Of a stretch of 64,000 nucleotides of DNA, positions 40,136 through 50,990 are shown in pieces. The notes under the pieces were generated by a model. The model was not told the origin of the DNA, did no database searches, and worked only from the letters and a program-made list of their open reading frames with translations. The position numbers and the translations under genes were made by a program. Within the stretch, counting starts at the first letter, position 1, and each line of letters starts with the position of its first letter. The stretch is from Amyelois transitella (lineage: Eukaryota > Arthropoda > Insecta > Lepidoptera > Pyralidae): contig NC_083511.1 in the NCBI RefSeq assembly GCF_032362555.1, positions 7,626,001-7,690,000 on the forward strand. The letters run 5' to 3'.

Positions 40136-43100
40136 GGCAGCAACTTTAATTACGTTAAAAGAAACAGATAATATTAAATGCAGTTTAAACTAAAATGTCT
40201 TGCAATATTCGCCTAATGTGAACAGTATAGTGAGCTCCCTGCTTGTGAATTGTCTTGAGATCCGCATTTAATTAGCACGACCTCATCTGACGTGCTGCGC
40301 CGGATATAATCGCAAACTTATATTAACTATAAATACCAAATAACTAGTTGAGATATTATTATTGGCAAATTTACTTATACTAAAGCATGATAGTTAAAAT
40401 TAATGGATTCAAATTCAAAATATAATTCATTATTATGGGACATTTCCAACTACACTGAATAATTGCCATAATTCACAAGATAGTTCAACAATGAAAGTTA
40501 TGCTAAAAAATTATATCATACATATATCAGGTCTTAATCCGTTACGGGTCTACCCGGTAATGTTAACAGGGTAGAGATAACAGTTTTAAAAACAGGCCGC
40601 ATTTAATTAGATACTGAGTGGTGAGATTCAGACAGAGATTCACACATGGTTGCCAGCCTATTGCCTAAGAATCTAAATTTATTTATCGATAGGTTATGTA
40701 TTCCGAGCAAAGCTTAGGTTGGCTAATCTGGGCTCAATAATAAATCTATTTTTATTAAAGCAAAATATTTGCCAAAATCATTAAGTAGGTATATAATACT
40801 GTAAATTCTGTAAAATGATTAAACGTTTATACGAGTAATTCATATCCATAATTTTTTTGTTGTAACGTGTATAATTAATTTTTCTGATGTTTTGGTCCTA
40901 GTCTCAATCCTTGTCCTAGACAGATAGGTATGAATATACTATTTATACGCGTAAGTACCTACTTACACGACCAATCTAAGTAGCACTAATTAGGTCTACC
41001 AAGTTGGACAACTTGTAGATTAGTACCAATTCTAATTAAGCGATACAGGGCTGCTAAGTACGGCTATGTTGCTAACTTGCACGCTAAGTTTCCGAATTAA
41101 CTTTGAAACTATACAAGTATGCATTGTTGTGTTTTGGCAAGGTTAGGCTGTGTAGTTTCATAATTAGCCACTCTCACTAATTAACTTTTGTGTCTCTGTC
41201 TGGTTATTATGGAAAGGAAAATTAAAATATGTTAAAATTTAAAATGTGTGATTACCCATGAAATGCTTCAAAAACTAACGATAGATGTCTTTAATTTTTG
41301 TTTGGTTACATTTTCTGCAAATCACAATTTAAATAAATCACCTTTATCATTTGTTTAAGTTTTTTTTGTGAAATAAAAACTTAAACAATTAAAAAGGAAA
41401 TTAAGTTCTCTCAAAAATTTAAATAAAACGTATCTTTTATTGACTTCATAGCTCTTTCCTATTTTGTTAACAAAATTGTATTGCAAAATGTGAATATGGC
41501 AACAACTAACAATAAATAAATTGACATTTAAGACTTTTCTTCACTAAATCAAACATTCAGCCATCAAAAGGAACAGATGCAACACAATACTTCGTTACAC
41601 ACATCTCGCCCATTCCATAAAAATATCATAATCATAAATGCAGAGGAGTGCATGTTGTTTTACGCCCGGCGAAAAAATAGGGGTGTTGTGAGTTTAGCGT
41701 CAGTCCGTGGTGTAATTGACACTCTTTCTGAATCTAAGGTGTAATTTAAAAAACAATCTAATTTAAAAAGAAAAAAGAAAAAGATGTGTTAAAATCGAGT
41801 AAAAAAAAAAAAAGAAAATGAGAAAGCTATCATATCGATCTACGTAATCCAATGAGCAATAAAATTTCTACCAAAACAACAAAAAGGGCACTGACCAGGG
41901 CAACAAAAGGCACTCAACTTGTTCATGGCATAAAAAACTTAAACAGTGGGCCCAATCTGCCCATTACTGCGACGATGCTTATTAAAAATGTGGCCTGAAT
42001 ATCAAATTGCTATCTCCTTTTGTATTCCACCCTAAGCTGCGCAGGCACCGCTGCCCCTGCGTTTTTGAACTGCATAGAGTACTTTCGGTATACAGATACT
42101 GGCGTAATTGAAAAAGTGATACTCATATACGCTATATTTTGCATGGCAATTTTACTTGATTACATTGAATGCTGGGTGATTTAGTCACGTATATTTCTTT
42201 TGGAATGGCAGAACCAATAGTCTCCAAAACTATTCTATATACCTACTCAAAACATAGGACATAAACGCCTGCGCCTAACAAACTACTAAGTTAACCAAAA
42301 TAGAATAGAGATACTAACAGAAAAACAAACAAGCAAACAGACACACGTTAATGTTTAAACACCTCTCTTTTTTGCGTCGTTGTCAAGTAGGTATAAACAA
42401 TGTGTACCTAATGTAATATAAAGATAATAATAAAAGGAACATAAAGATAATATACATTTACAAAAAAGATCAGAAAATGCAAAAAGGAAATATGAAAAAA
42501 GTCCAATAATACATGAGATTTTTGTAGACTGTGTTACCCTACATTGCTCTGTGATAAGGAGTACTAGCAAAACTGTTATCCAAGGGCTCTTGGTGCCGGC
42601 AACAATTGTTTGTTTTTTTATAAATAAATTCAGTTGTCACATCGGAATGATAAATGGTCGCAGTCTCGCAATGACATGGTAGTCATATGGCGAATTTAGA
42701 CCCACTTGTTATGGCCAGGTTCGTTATTTCGAAGTTTTGAGGGCTGGTGCAAACACTTGTGCCAGTTGGTGAGTATTTTTTGTTTGGATCAGATTGGTTG
42801 TGAAATTTTTTGGTTGCTTTTTGGCAGTATTATCTTGTTAAGATAAGTATATACTACATGAACACAACTTATGACTTAGATAAAAATCCAAGGCCGTTCA
42901 GAAAACTTTAATTTTACTCAAGACCTGACCGAGGATAGATACACTTATAGATCTCAGAGACAGGACCATCTTAACCCAATCAAGCCGTCTAATGTATCAC
43001 TTTCATGGGCTCTTTAATTGAATTGTTACAAGGACTGTTTAGTTGTTGTAAAGATTTGTTAAAAAAATTAAGTACCGCTGCGTAGTGTGACTTGTTAGAA

Positions 43101-43777
43101 AATTATAGAAATAATTTGAACATTATTTCAGATACTTTAAGTGTTCAAGTCATTCCAATTTAGCCGAATATAAATCACATAAGTTAAAAAAAATTATATG
43201 CAAGTTTACAGTTTTGAAGGCGAACGGCGGAAGTTTAAATAAATAATCAGCTCGCGAATCCATTTGATCCGGTTTCCGAGTTTTTCTGCTCCATTACTAC
43301 GATGCGAGGCCAATTTGAAAATATTGAATAAATAACGCGCCCCGAAATATGAATACAGAGAGTTTTGCAAGCAGAATAGACACTATTTTATACCTTCCTG
43401 GCGTAAAAGTTCAAATCAACAAGAATTAGAAATAAAATAAAAATAACATTTACGAAACAAAAACACAAAACTTTGATTACTTATGTGTTATATTCGACTT
43501 ATAAAACAGTTCCGGTGTAAGAACCCAAGAGATAAAGAGAGAGGGAGAGAGAAAAAGAAACAAAGAGAAAGAACGAGCGACAGAGATAGAAGAAAGAAGA
43601 CTGAAAATTATCAGAGTTCCGATTTATTGATGATTTGAATTGATTAGTTCAATTTATTTTTGTAAAATATTTAACTTATTATTATTGTGTTTAGTATTGT
43701 GTTTTTTTTTGTTATTTAATATGACTTTATGTATTCCTACATAATACTTACCTATTCTTGTATCTTGTATTTTGTAT

Positions 43778-43880
43778 CATTAAGCCAAATAGCTGAGCGT
43801 GGCCTATCAGTCTTTTCAAGACTGTTGGCTCTGTGTACCTCACAAGGGATATAGACGTGACCATATGTATATGTATTCTT
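43778..43880 (+). repeat. SINE, 3' third
   Basis: CATTAAGCCAAATAGCTGAG, CAGTCTTTTCAAGACTGTTG and ATAGACGTGACCATATGTAT. A clean 5'-truncated copy. Confidence 0.85.
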
Positions 43881-46439
43881 GTATTTATGTCATTCATTAT
43901 GAATTGATTTTCAGCGAAAAGGTAATTCTGTTAGAGACTGAATGAAACGTACCTAATTATTTACTTTTATAGGTCATTATAGCTGGTGGTTGAAATAATT
44001 GGAATTTGAAGTCAATTTATTGTCTATATTAAAATAGAAAAGAATACGCAAATAAAAAATGTTATAACAATGTTCTGAAGAAAAATAAAATTCTAGTTCT
44101 ACAAAACATATTTCATCTATGACAGACAGCAGAGGCGCTACGGCTAAACACATTATGAGGAGTTTCCCTCGTTTTATCATACCACAAACGTAATTTTGGT
44201 CGGGCATGGAAATACAACCTTCGCCATTAAGGTGATGTGAATGTCTCTCATTTTTACAACCAGGTTAATGGGGTTCCCTGGTATAATCTGCGGCGGTTGT
44301 GTTTGGATTTAAGATACCCTTTTCTTATTTTTATAAGGATCACATTTCTGTTAGAGCCGCGATTTACTGATGCATCAAATTTTGTAACTAATTAGTTCCT
44401 AAGTAGAAAATATTTTTTGCTGTTAATAGTTTTTAATTCGTAGCCTTTGTTATTTCGTAAGTCTGTTCTTGTACCAAATTTTAAACACAAATGATCACTA
44501 ATTATATATACCTATATTCACTAAAAAAGACCACCACTAAAGAGTAGCAAAAGAGATAATCTTTTTTATTTGATGTGGTAAGAATTTATACATAAAACTG
44601 AGATACAAGTTGGGATTATAATGATTGACTAAAATATCATAGATCGAAATTATACTGAACTTATTCTACGGTCTGTATCGCGCTTGCCTACGTTGATGTC
44701 AGGTATGCAGTCAGGTTTAGCAGCACGTTTCATAGTTCCTAGTTATTGCATTATTTTTAGTGGGATGTGTTTAACTGACGTTAGCAAATGCATTTTTGCA
44801 CTGCACCTTATTTTAAACTGTCATACCGGGCATTACGTCGGCTGCCGCGCAATTACAAATTTAGTATTCTTTCATACTTTTTTGTTAAATAAGTAAACAG
44901 TCTGGTTGCGATTAAAGATTCTGACAAGCCTCACATTTCTAAATTACGTTTTATTTAAACTTCTGTAAAAAATATATAAAAGGCAAATTTAATACCTCTT
45001 ATAGCTTTTTTAATCTGTCATATAAGCAGAGTAAAGGGTAGTGAAAAATTAAATATATTTTAGTGCCCTCATATCCACCAACCACAGAAAGAGGTGAGCT
45101 TATAATAATACGGCAAATAGCCGGAATACCTACGTACAAAACATAAATCAGCTTAAAAGCTAAATAATCTATGAACAAGAAAATAAAAGCATTTTTAAAT
45201 TACCAAAATACACACAATAAATAAAAAAATTACCGCAAACAGCACGGGGTCTTCTTAAGAATCGTCGGCACATCTTAACCATGCAGAAAGCCATACAGTA
45301 GTATAACATGACATGACAGCCATTCAACCCTTTCCCTGCTACTTATTATAACATCATTCAATTGTTTTGTGATGGCTACAGTATTCAATGAGTTATAATG
45401 TAGGGATTGTTCAAAATATTTCCTTTTAGCGCAGCTTTTTATTTCATTGCTTTTTGTACTCACAGCATGACAATTAGTTTGTCATTCAATGCTTTGAAAA
45501 TAGATACCAAAAAGAATATTTGCTAAATGAATACCTTGCTTAAAGTCACTTAGGTAGTAAGCAATATAACGAAATCTTGTTTTTGTCAATTTTTGTTAAA
45601 AATTAGAATGAGCGTGTTTATCTGTTTAAACTTAAAACTGCGAAATGATGTCTAAGGTGGTAAACGCTTAAATAATGTAAAGATTGACTAAGTGTGTGTA
45701 AAAAAACCTGTAGGTATTTAAGATGACAAAAAAATAATTTCTTTTCTTCACCTTATTCAGATGAACGGTGATGATGTAACGGTACACCTAACCACCAAAT
45801 AGCATTCATCACGTCAAAACAGTTTTTCATATCCTAAACCACTTGAAAACCGTGAACAAGATTATCGACTTCCGTGGTCACATCTGTCCGTTTTTGCTGC
45901 TCGCCCTTCATAGAAAAGCAATCGGGACATCGTAAATGTTAAGGGCCTGAAAGGGCCCTTACGGGGCAGTTAGGGCCGAGGCAATGCTCGTGACGGGTCG
46001 AAAAACTACAAGATCAAACCCTGATTCCTCACGGCTGCCAAGGGTGTCGTAAGAACGGCAAAAAGAGTAATTTAAAGCGGACTTAAGGTCTCGAATTAAA
46101 ATGCCCCATTCGCAAGGTATAAATAGTACCTATACCTATACGCTGTTAGCGTCCCTTTTTGTGGAGTTCGTATTTTTTTCGTGATAAGGAAAATAAAGGA
46201 AAGCTGTTGTAAAGTTATTATGAAGATGATTAAACGTGTTTTCTATATTAGATGTAATGAACCTACCTAACCTACAACATTTTTATGGAAAAAGGATTAA
46301 GTATTGTTAAAGGATTAATTAGTGCGGCTTTATTTTTTCACTACGGTACTCGAAATGGAAACCACAGACTGATAGATAAAAGCATAGAAAAATACTTATG
46401 TGTAACCCTTATAACATGTCTAGGTTATTTTTAATATTT

Positions 46440-46510
46440 AGAGAATGCAAGAATCGTAGTAAGGGAAAATCAACCTCTTCCTACCCCTATGGGAAACAGG
46501 CGAAGTGGGT
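46440..46510 (+). repeat. LINE 3' stub (decayed)
   Basis: GAATCGTAGTAAGGGAAAAT, CCTACCCCTATGGGAAACAG and GCGAAGTGGG match the LINE end with many changes. Confidence 0.5.
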
Positions 46511-47107
46511 ACTTGTAAATTGTATGTAAGTATTTTTTAAACTTTACTTATGCGATATAAATTTTACAATGAATACTTGATCCTTATAATTAAATTTATC
46601 AATAAATCTCCTAATTAATATTCAATTCGTTACAGTTTCAATGCAAATGCGTTTCCCAGCTGACTGCATTCCATACAATCGCTACCTGATTGTCATTCAG
46701 CCGCCATTGTTCTCCATAAGGTCTTCAGGAAACCGATTTACTATGCAAATCAATCGAATTAGAAAATAGAATTGTGATAGAAATAATACTAATTGGCTGA
46801 AATGCAGCCTTTATCCAAATCGAGCTTCGAAGTATTAATATACTCAATTAGCCAAAAATATAGTTTAATATAATAGTAATACCAACCAAAATGAATTTTA
46901 TTGCCAGCTTTGATAGCTCTTACGGTAAATTAAACATTGCGAAACATTCCTCATAGTCTGAAATCCTATAAACTGAATCTCAAGTTGACTGTATGTGTAA
47001 CCATGATTCAAAATGGGTAAGAATTCGCCTCAAAGATTGCAGAGGCCAGATGAGTGCCGCATCGTGTAAAACAGAAGCAGATAACGAAAGTACCCAGCAT
47101 TTAAACT

Positions 47108-47232
47108 ATGTATGATAACGATAACAGTTGCAAAAGTTATGAAACTGCTTCTTTTAGTCCTGTGCCCGAAAAAGTCCTCCCTCCTCCTGTTGGAAAATGG
47201 CGTTCTTTACGTAAGTGCGTCCAAAAATTTAA
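47108..47232 (+). CDS. possible short first coding exon
   Basis: ATG at 47108 opens 41 codons plus two bases that run into a strong donor (TTTAA|GTAAGT). The peptide begins MYDNDNSCKSYETASFSP and continues VPEKVLPPPVGKWRSLRK. Its composition looks protein-like rather than random AT-rich translation. The outgoing phase is 2. No partner exon was identified; knot exon 58004-58160 accepts phase 2, but that is only compatibility. It may be chance. Confidence 0.3.
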
Positions 47233-47404
47233 GTAAGTTAAAAGTAAAACCATAAATTAATCAAATATCCTGTTAAAGAATATGTTTTACCTTCGTCTTG
47301 TTGAAACCCGAAACCTTTAGGTACCTATAACCAAAATATCATCCATATAATCTCTACGGTATACCAAATCCATCAAACATCTTAACCGACCAGCATATTT
47401 CGCA

Positions 47405-47485
47405 ATCTGTAGGCTGTGGGCGTGGCCCGAGGTGGGCGGGGCGAGGGGTGGGCGTGGCCTGCGATCTCCAGGGCATGGCATGGCC
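47405..47485. promoter_or_regulatory. GC-box cluster
   Basis: GGGCGTGGC occurs at 47418-47426 and again at 47450-47458, with GGTGGGCGGGGCGAGGGG between, in otherwise AT-rich DNA. These match Sp1/KLF/EGR-type sites. It lies about 3.5 kb upstream of knot exon 1. Confidence 0.45.
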
Positions 47486-47629
47486 CATGAGGCCTTACTT
47501 GTTTGTTGTTCCAATTGCAATATTAGGGTATGTTGTAAATATGTTTGGTAGGTAAATGATGTAAGAATTCCGATCAATATTATATGTGAGTAATCTTACG
47601 AACATAGTGGGAATTGAAAACAATAATCC

Positions 47630-47705
47630 CTTAATCGTCTTTACTCCCTTGCGAGGTAGACAGAGCCAACTGTCTTGAAAAATCTGGAAGGCCACGTTCA
47701 GATGT
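47630..47705 (-). repeat. SINE fragment
   Basis: ACTCCCTTGCGAGGTAGACA and GGAAGGCCACGTTCAG; a short relic. Confidence 0.6.
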
Positions 47706-48139
47706 AGGATGATGATGAAAAATGATGGAATGGAAATATTCACTTCCCATGGGATTTTCCAAAAAAATTTTGCTTGTTTCGGGGTCCAGTAAGTATCATC
47801 AAAATGAATCAGTAGTTTACGAACAAAGCAACAAAAATACAAATATATTACTCTTACATAGTATTATCATATATTAGTATCGATGGTATATTGTGAGACA
47901 TAAGTACCTACCTACGACCTACCTACGAACTTTCAAAAATTCAAGAAAATGTTAGTACCTAATCATTAGGTGTCGAAAATTAGTCATTGTATAATTTGTA
48001 TTCGTTTATGAGAGAAGAGAAAGGAATATTTAGATCGTATAATAAAGTGGACTTGATGGTGTTTTCTTTTATTCTTTTTTTTTGAGGACTTTTATCGTGT
48101 TGACATGTCTGCCCCGTGAAACCAGGTTTACTTAGCAAG

Positions 48140-48385
48140 TATACGTGAGTGTGGATTAAAACGTTGGGGTGGGAGACCTACACGAACGACCTTTATCAAA
48201 TCCAGGACGTCCTGAATAAAGATCAGGTCGAGAATATCGGATAAGTACTTACTAACCAGTTTGCATGAAAGGAGTTATGAATGCGGATGAAGCCAAATCA
48301 ATGTCTGTCGCGCATCTTCGTGCCATTTAGCTGTGCGACTATTGGCCTTGTCTACCCCGCAAGGGATAAAGACGGACTACCTATA
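48140..48385 (+). repeat. LINE 3' stub followed by a SINE tail fragment
   Basis: GGTGGGAGACCTACACGAAC, AGGACGTCCTGAATAAAGAT and GGAGTTATGAATGCGGATGA match the LINE near 33180-33310. At 48325, GGCCTTGTCTACCCCGCAAG then GGATAAAGACGG is a SINE tail piece. Confidence 0.65.
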
Positions 48386-50100
48386 TGTACCTAATTATCC
48401 TGTAAATTGTGTAGGTGTCCGCTTATAATAGGTATTTATTGTAAATTCCAATGCGATCGAGTGTCTGTTCTGAAAGTAGGTACCCATAACAGAAATTTTG
48501 AAATACTTACCTATAAGTAGGTATAGCAAATATTAGGAGTTGGTATCTACGATCAATTTATTAAATATTCCTACTCGCAGGTATCTCTCTGTCCCTGTCT
48601 CAACAGAAAGCATTCCCAAGTGCATTTTTAACTGCAAAAATCATAAAAAAATTTAATGTTTTTGAAGTTTCCATCATTTGAAATTCGTCAAAGTATAATT
48701 TATTTTTAAAGGCAGGTGTTAGTGATTTTTTATAAGTCACTTTTAGCGATATTTTATTTTATTTTATTTATTTTATTTATTAAAGACCAACAGCTTACAA
48801 TATTAATAACAAGTTAACAGTTATACAAAACGAAAAGCCAATTTACAGGTCTTACTGTTAGAATTTGATTAGTTATTACAAAGGACGAACATATTTTCGG
48901 GTTAAAGAAATCTTTATTCTCATAAGAAAAATATTCACTTACATGAGAACTTAGAATCTAGGCTTAGAATATACAAATGTAGGTATGTCGTTGCGTGCAA
49001 GATGCAGTATAAGTACATTTAAAGGTAAATTGACAAACAGTTTAGTTTATAATTAATAAAAAAAAAAAAAAAAAAAATTATACACGCTATTTATAATTTA
49101 ATTAATACAGTTGCAAGTGATAGTTATTATTAAATAAGGTATGGTAGTTAGATAAGAGCATTTTACATACAAATTAATAAAGAGTAATATAATAAATAGT
49201 GCATTTATTGGAGCATATGTTCATAAAGCAACCGCTTTGATATTCATAGGAAGTCTCAATATTAGCTTTCTTTCGGAAACTTTTATCTAAATTTTATTTA
49301 CGCTAGATTAGATTTTAAAGCATCAAATTTCGTCAAAGAACATTGCAGTTGCACGGGTAACCTTTAGTTCTAAATATTTTGTAGAAAACTTTTTAGAACG
49401 ATGGTACTAATGTCATACTGAGCTTAAAACCAATAGCGGATAATAAAACCGCAGTTATATTTTAAAGAAAGGGAGAAAACTATGACAGTTGAGAAGTTCA
49501 TTTGTAAAAACCTGCCTATCTACCTACTATCTATATTGTTGTTACATTTTTTTTTGTTAATTAGGTACCTAAGTATAAGGATTTTTAACATTTCCCAATC
49601 AGTTACGTAACAATTTTTTGTAGACATTCGTAGACGTTTATTTATTTGTTCATTTATTTATTTACAAAACAGTTAGTGCTATGCTACGAGTTGAGTACGT
49701 GCTACGAGCTACGACGCCACATCGTTCTACTTTTTTGACCATATGACAAAAGTACCTAATGGTTGACGAAGTAAATACATAAGGGAATATTTTCAGTTTA
49801 CTCTTTTGAAGTGTAGAAATACTATTGAGACCGAAAACAGAAACATATTTCGTAGTGAGGTATAGGAATAAAGATTAATAATTAAAATTAAGGCTAACTT
49901 ACTAGCCCGACTAGACAGGCATTCTTCACATTTACGATATACTTACTTAAATATGAATATCTTTCCTTACAATACCGAACGACGACCTCAAACATTATAA
50001 ATAATGAGGAGACAAAACCTCATCTTGCATGTAGTTAAAGTCAATTCCCACTGAAATTTCATCATCGTCAATCTAACTTGTTTTAATAAGTAATACTTGT
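48386..50100. other. AT-rich upstream region of knot
   Basis: No gene seen. It contains a poly-A run at 49059-49077 and a short palindrome-like CTACGAGTTGAGTACGTGCT near 49684. The rest is unremarkable. Confidence 0.5.
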
Positions 50101-50990
50101 AGCGCTGTGGGCCGTCCCAGAGCTGAGCCCGGCTGGTCCAGCGAGATGCTGTGCGTCTCATCTCGCCCGCTATCCTTTACCCGCCCGCGGTCTCTGAGGG
50201 AAACCACGCCAACGAGCATCCATTATTATAAACCTCGCCGTAAACGCCACACGTGTATCCGAACTTAACTTAAAAATAAAAAATAAAACTGAACGCTTTA
50301 ATTCCTACCAGTTACAAAAATGGTCACAACGTTTTTTGAATTTAGAAATTTTGCAAATGTAAGAGCAAGTGGCGCCATCTGTGACTGTGTCGCCGTCCCG
50401 CTCTTGAGGCGAGGGCGTGTCCCTAGGGCGCCTCCCACAGTCCGCGGGGACGGACGGGGGCGCCGCGATGCCCGGGCACTCGGCGGCGCGCTCCCGCGAC
50501 GCTTGTTAGTGTTCCGCAAATTCACAGCGGGATCGCCCGCACAACCGGGACTCGATCCCAGTACGCACATACGATAATACAGAGCCGCCTATCGGATATA
50601 TTACAGATACCTAGTTTCATGATAATATTACGTTGTTGAAACAAAAGCGATATTAAAAGTAGAAATTTTTAGCGTTTATTTCTACTCGAAATAAACTGAT
50701 CCACAGTGAATTAGAAATTTGGTATTTAAATAAAACTTGTGTCGTAACCGCGTATGATGTTCCGGACTTTAAAATTTTAAAAACAAAAGAGTTTTGATTA
50801 GTGCGCGTTCGAATTTAAATATCGAATTCGCGTTCGGAAATCTTCGCAATTACCCGTTTGTGTTCGTGCGCTTTCGGGCGCGGGGTTTCAGGCGAATTTC
50901 GCGTAGTGTTTCGCGATTCGGTCGGACGAGCTAAACGCGGCGGCGGGCGGGTACACCGGCTCGCCGTGGCCGCCGCTCGAGCTAGACCCC
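50101..50990 (+). promoter_or_regulatory. kn: CpG-rich promoter and 5' region of knot
   Basis: A sharp rise in GC and CpG content against the AT-rich background, in three blocks: 50101-50250, 50370-50575 and 50820-50990. It ends at the first coding exon of knot. Open frames here are by-products of the base composition. A tRNA-like B-box phrase (GGGATCGAGTCCCGG on the minus strand, near 50550) is embedded in it. The exact transcription start cannot be placed from sequence alone. Confidence 0.6.

Larger units (their letters stand above)
40136..47107. other. non-coding stretch with retroelement debris
   Basis: I find no supported gene here. It holds decayed SINE pieces (40505-40700; weak traces near 42190), a GAGA-rich purine run at 43525-43600, and a GC-rich stretch at 45920-46060 (AAGGGCCTGAAAGGGCCCTT, CTGCCAAGGGTGTCGTAAGA) that looks like a repeat remnant. 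A segment at 46630-46760 has two ATGCAAAT octamers. It could contain distal regulation of the downstream transcription-factor gene. Confidence 0.5.

Noticed and set aside
47317-47577. Minus-strand frame through the GC-box cluster
   Set aside because: Low-complexity Pro/Arg translation of GC boxes with no homology recognised.
50530-50575. tRNA gene suggested by a B-box phrase (GGGATCGAGTCCCGG on the minus strand)
   Set aside because: No A box, anticodon arm or acceptor stem could be laid out around it. At most it is a tRNA-derived repeat fragment.
50298-50577. Overlapping open frames of 85-90 codons on both strands in GC-rich DNA
   Set aside because: Stops are rare there because of base composition. 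The peptides are Arg/Pro/Ala runs with no domain, and the segment looks like promoter or 5' region of knot.
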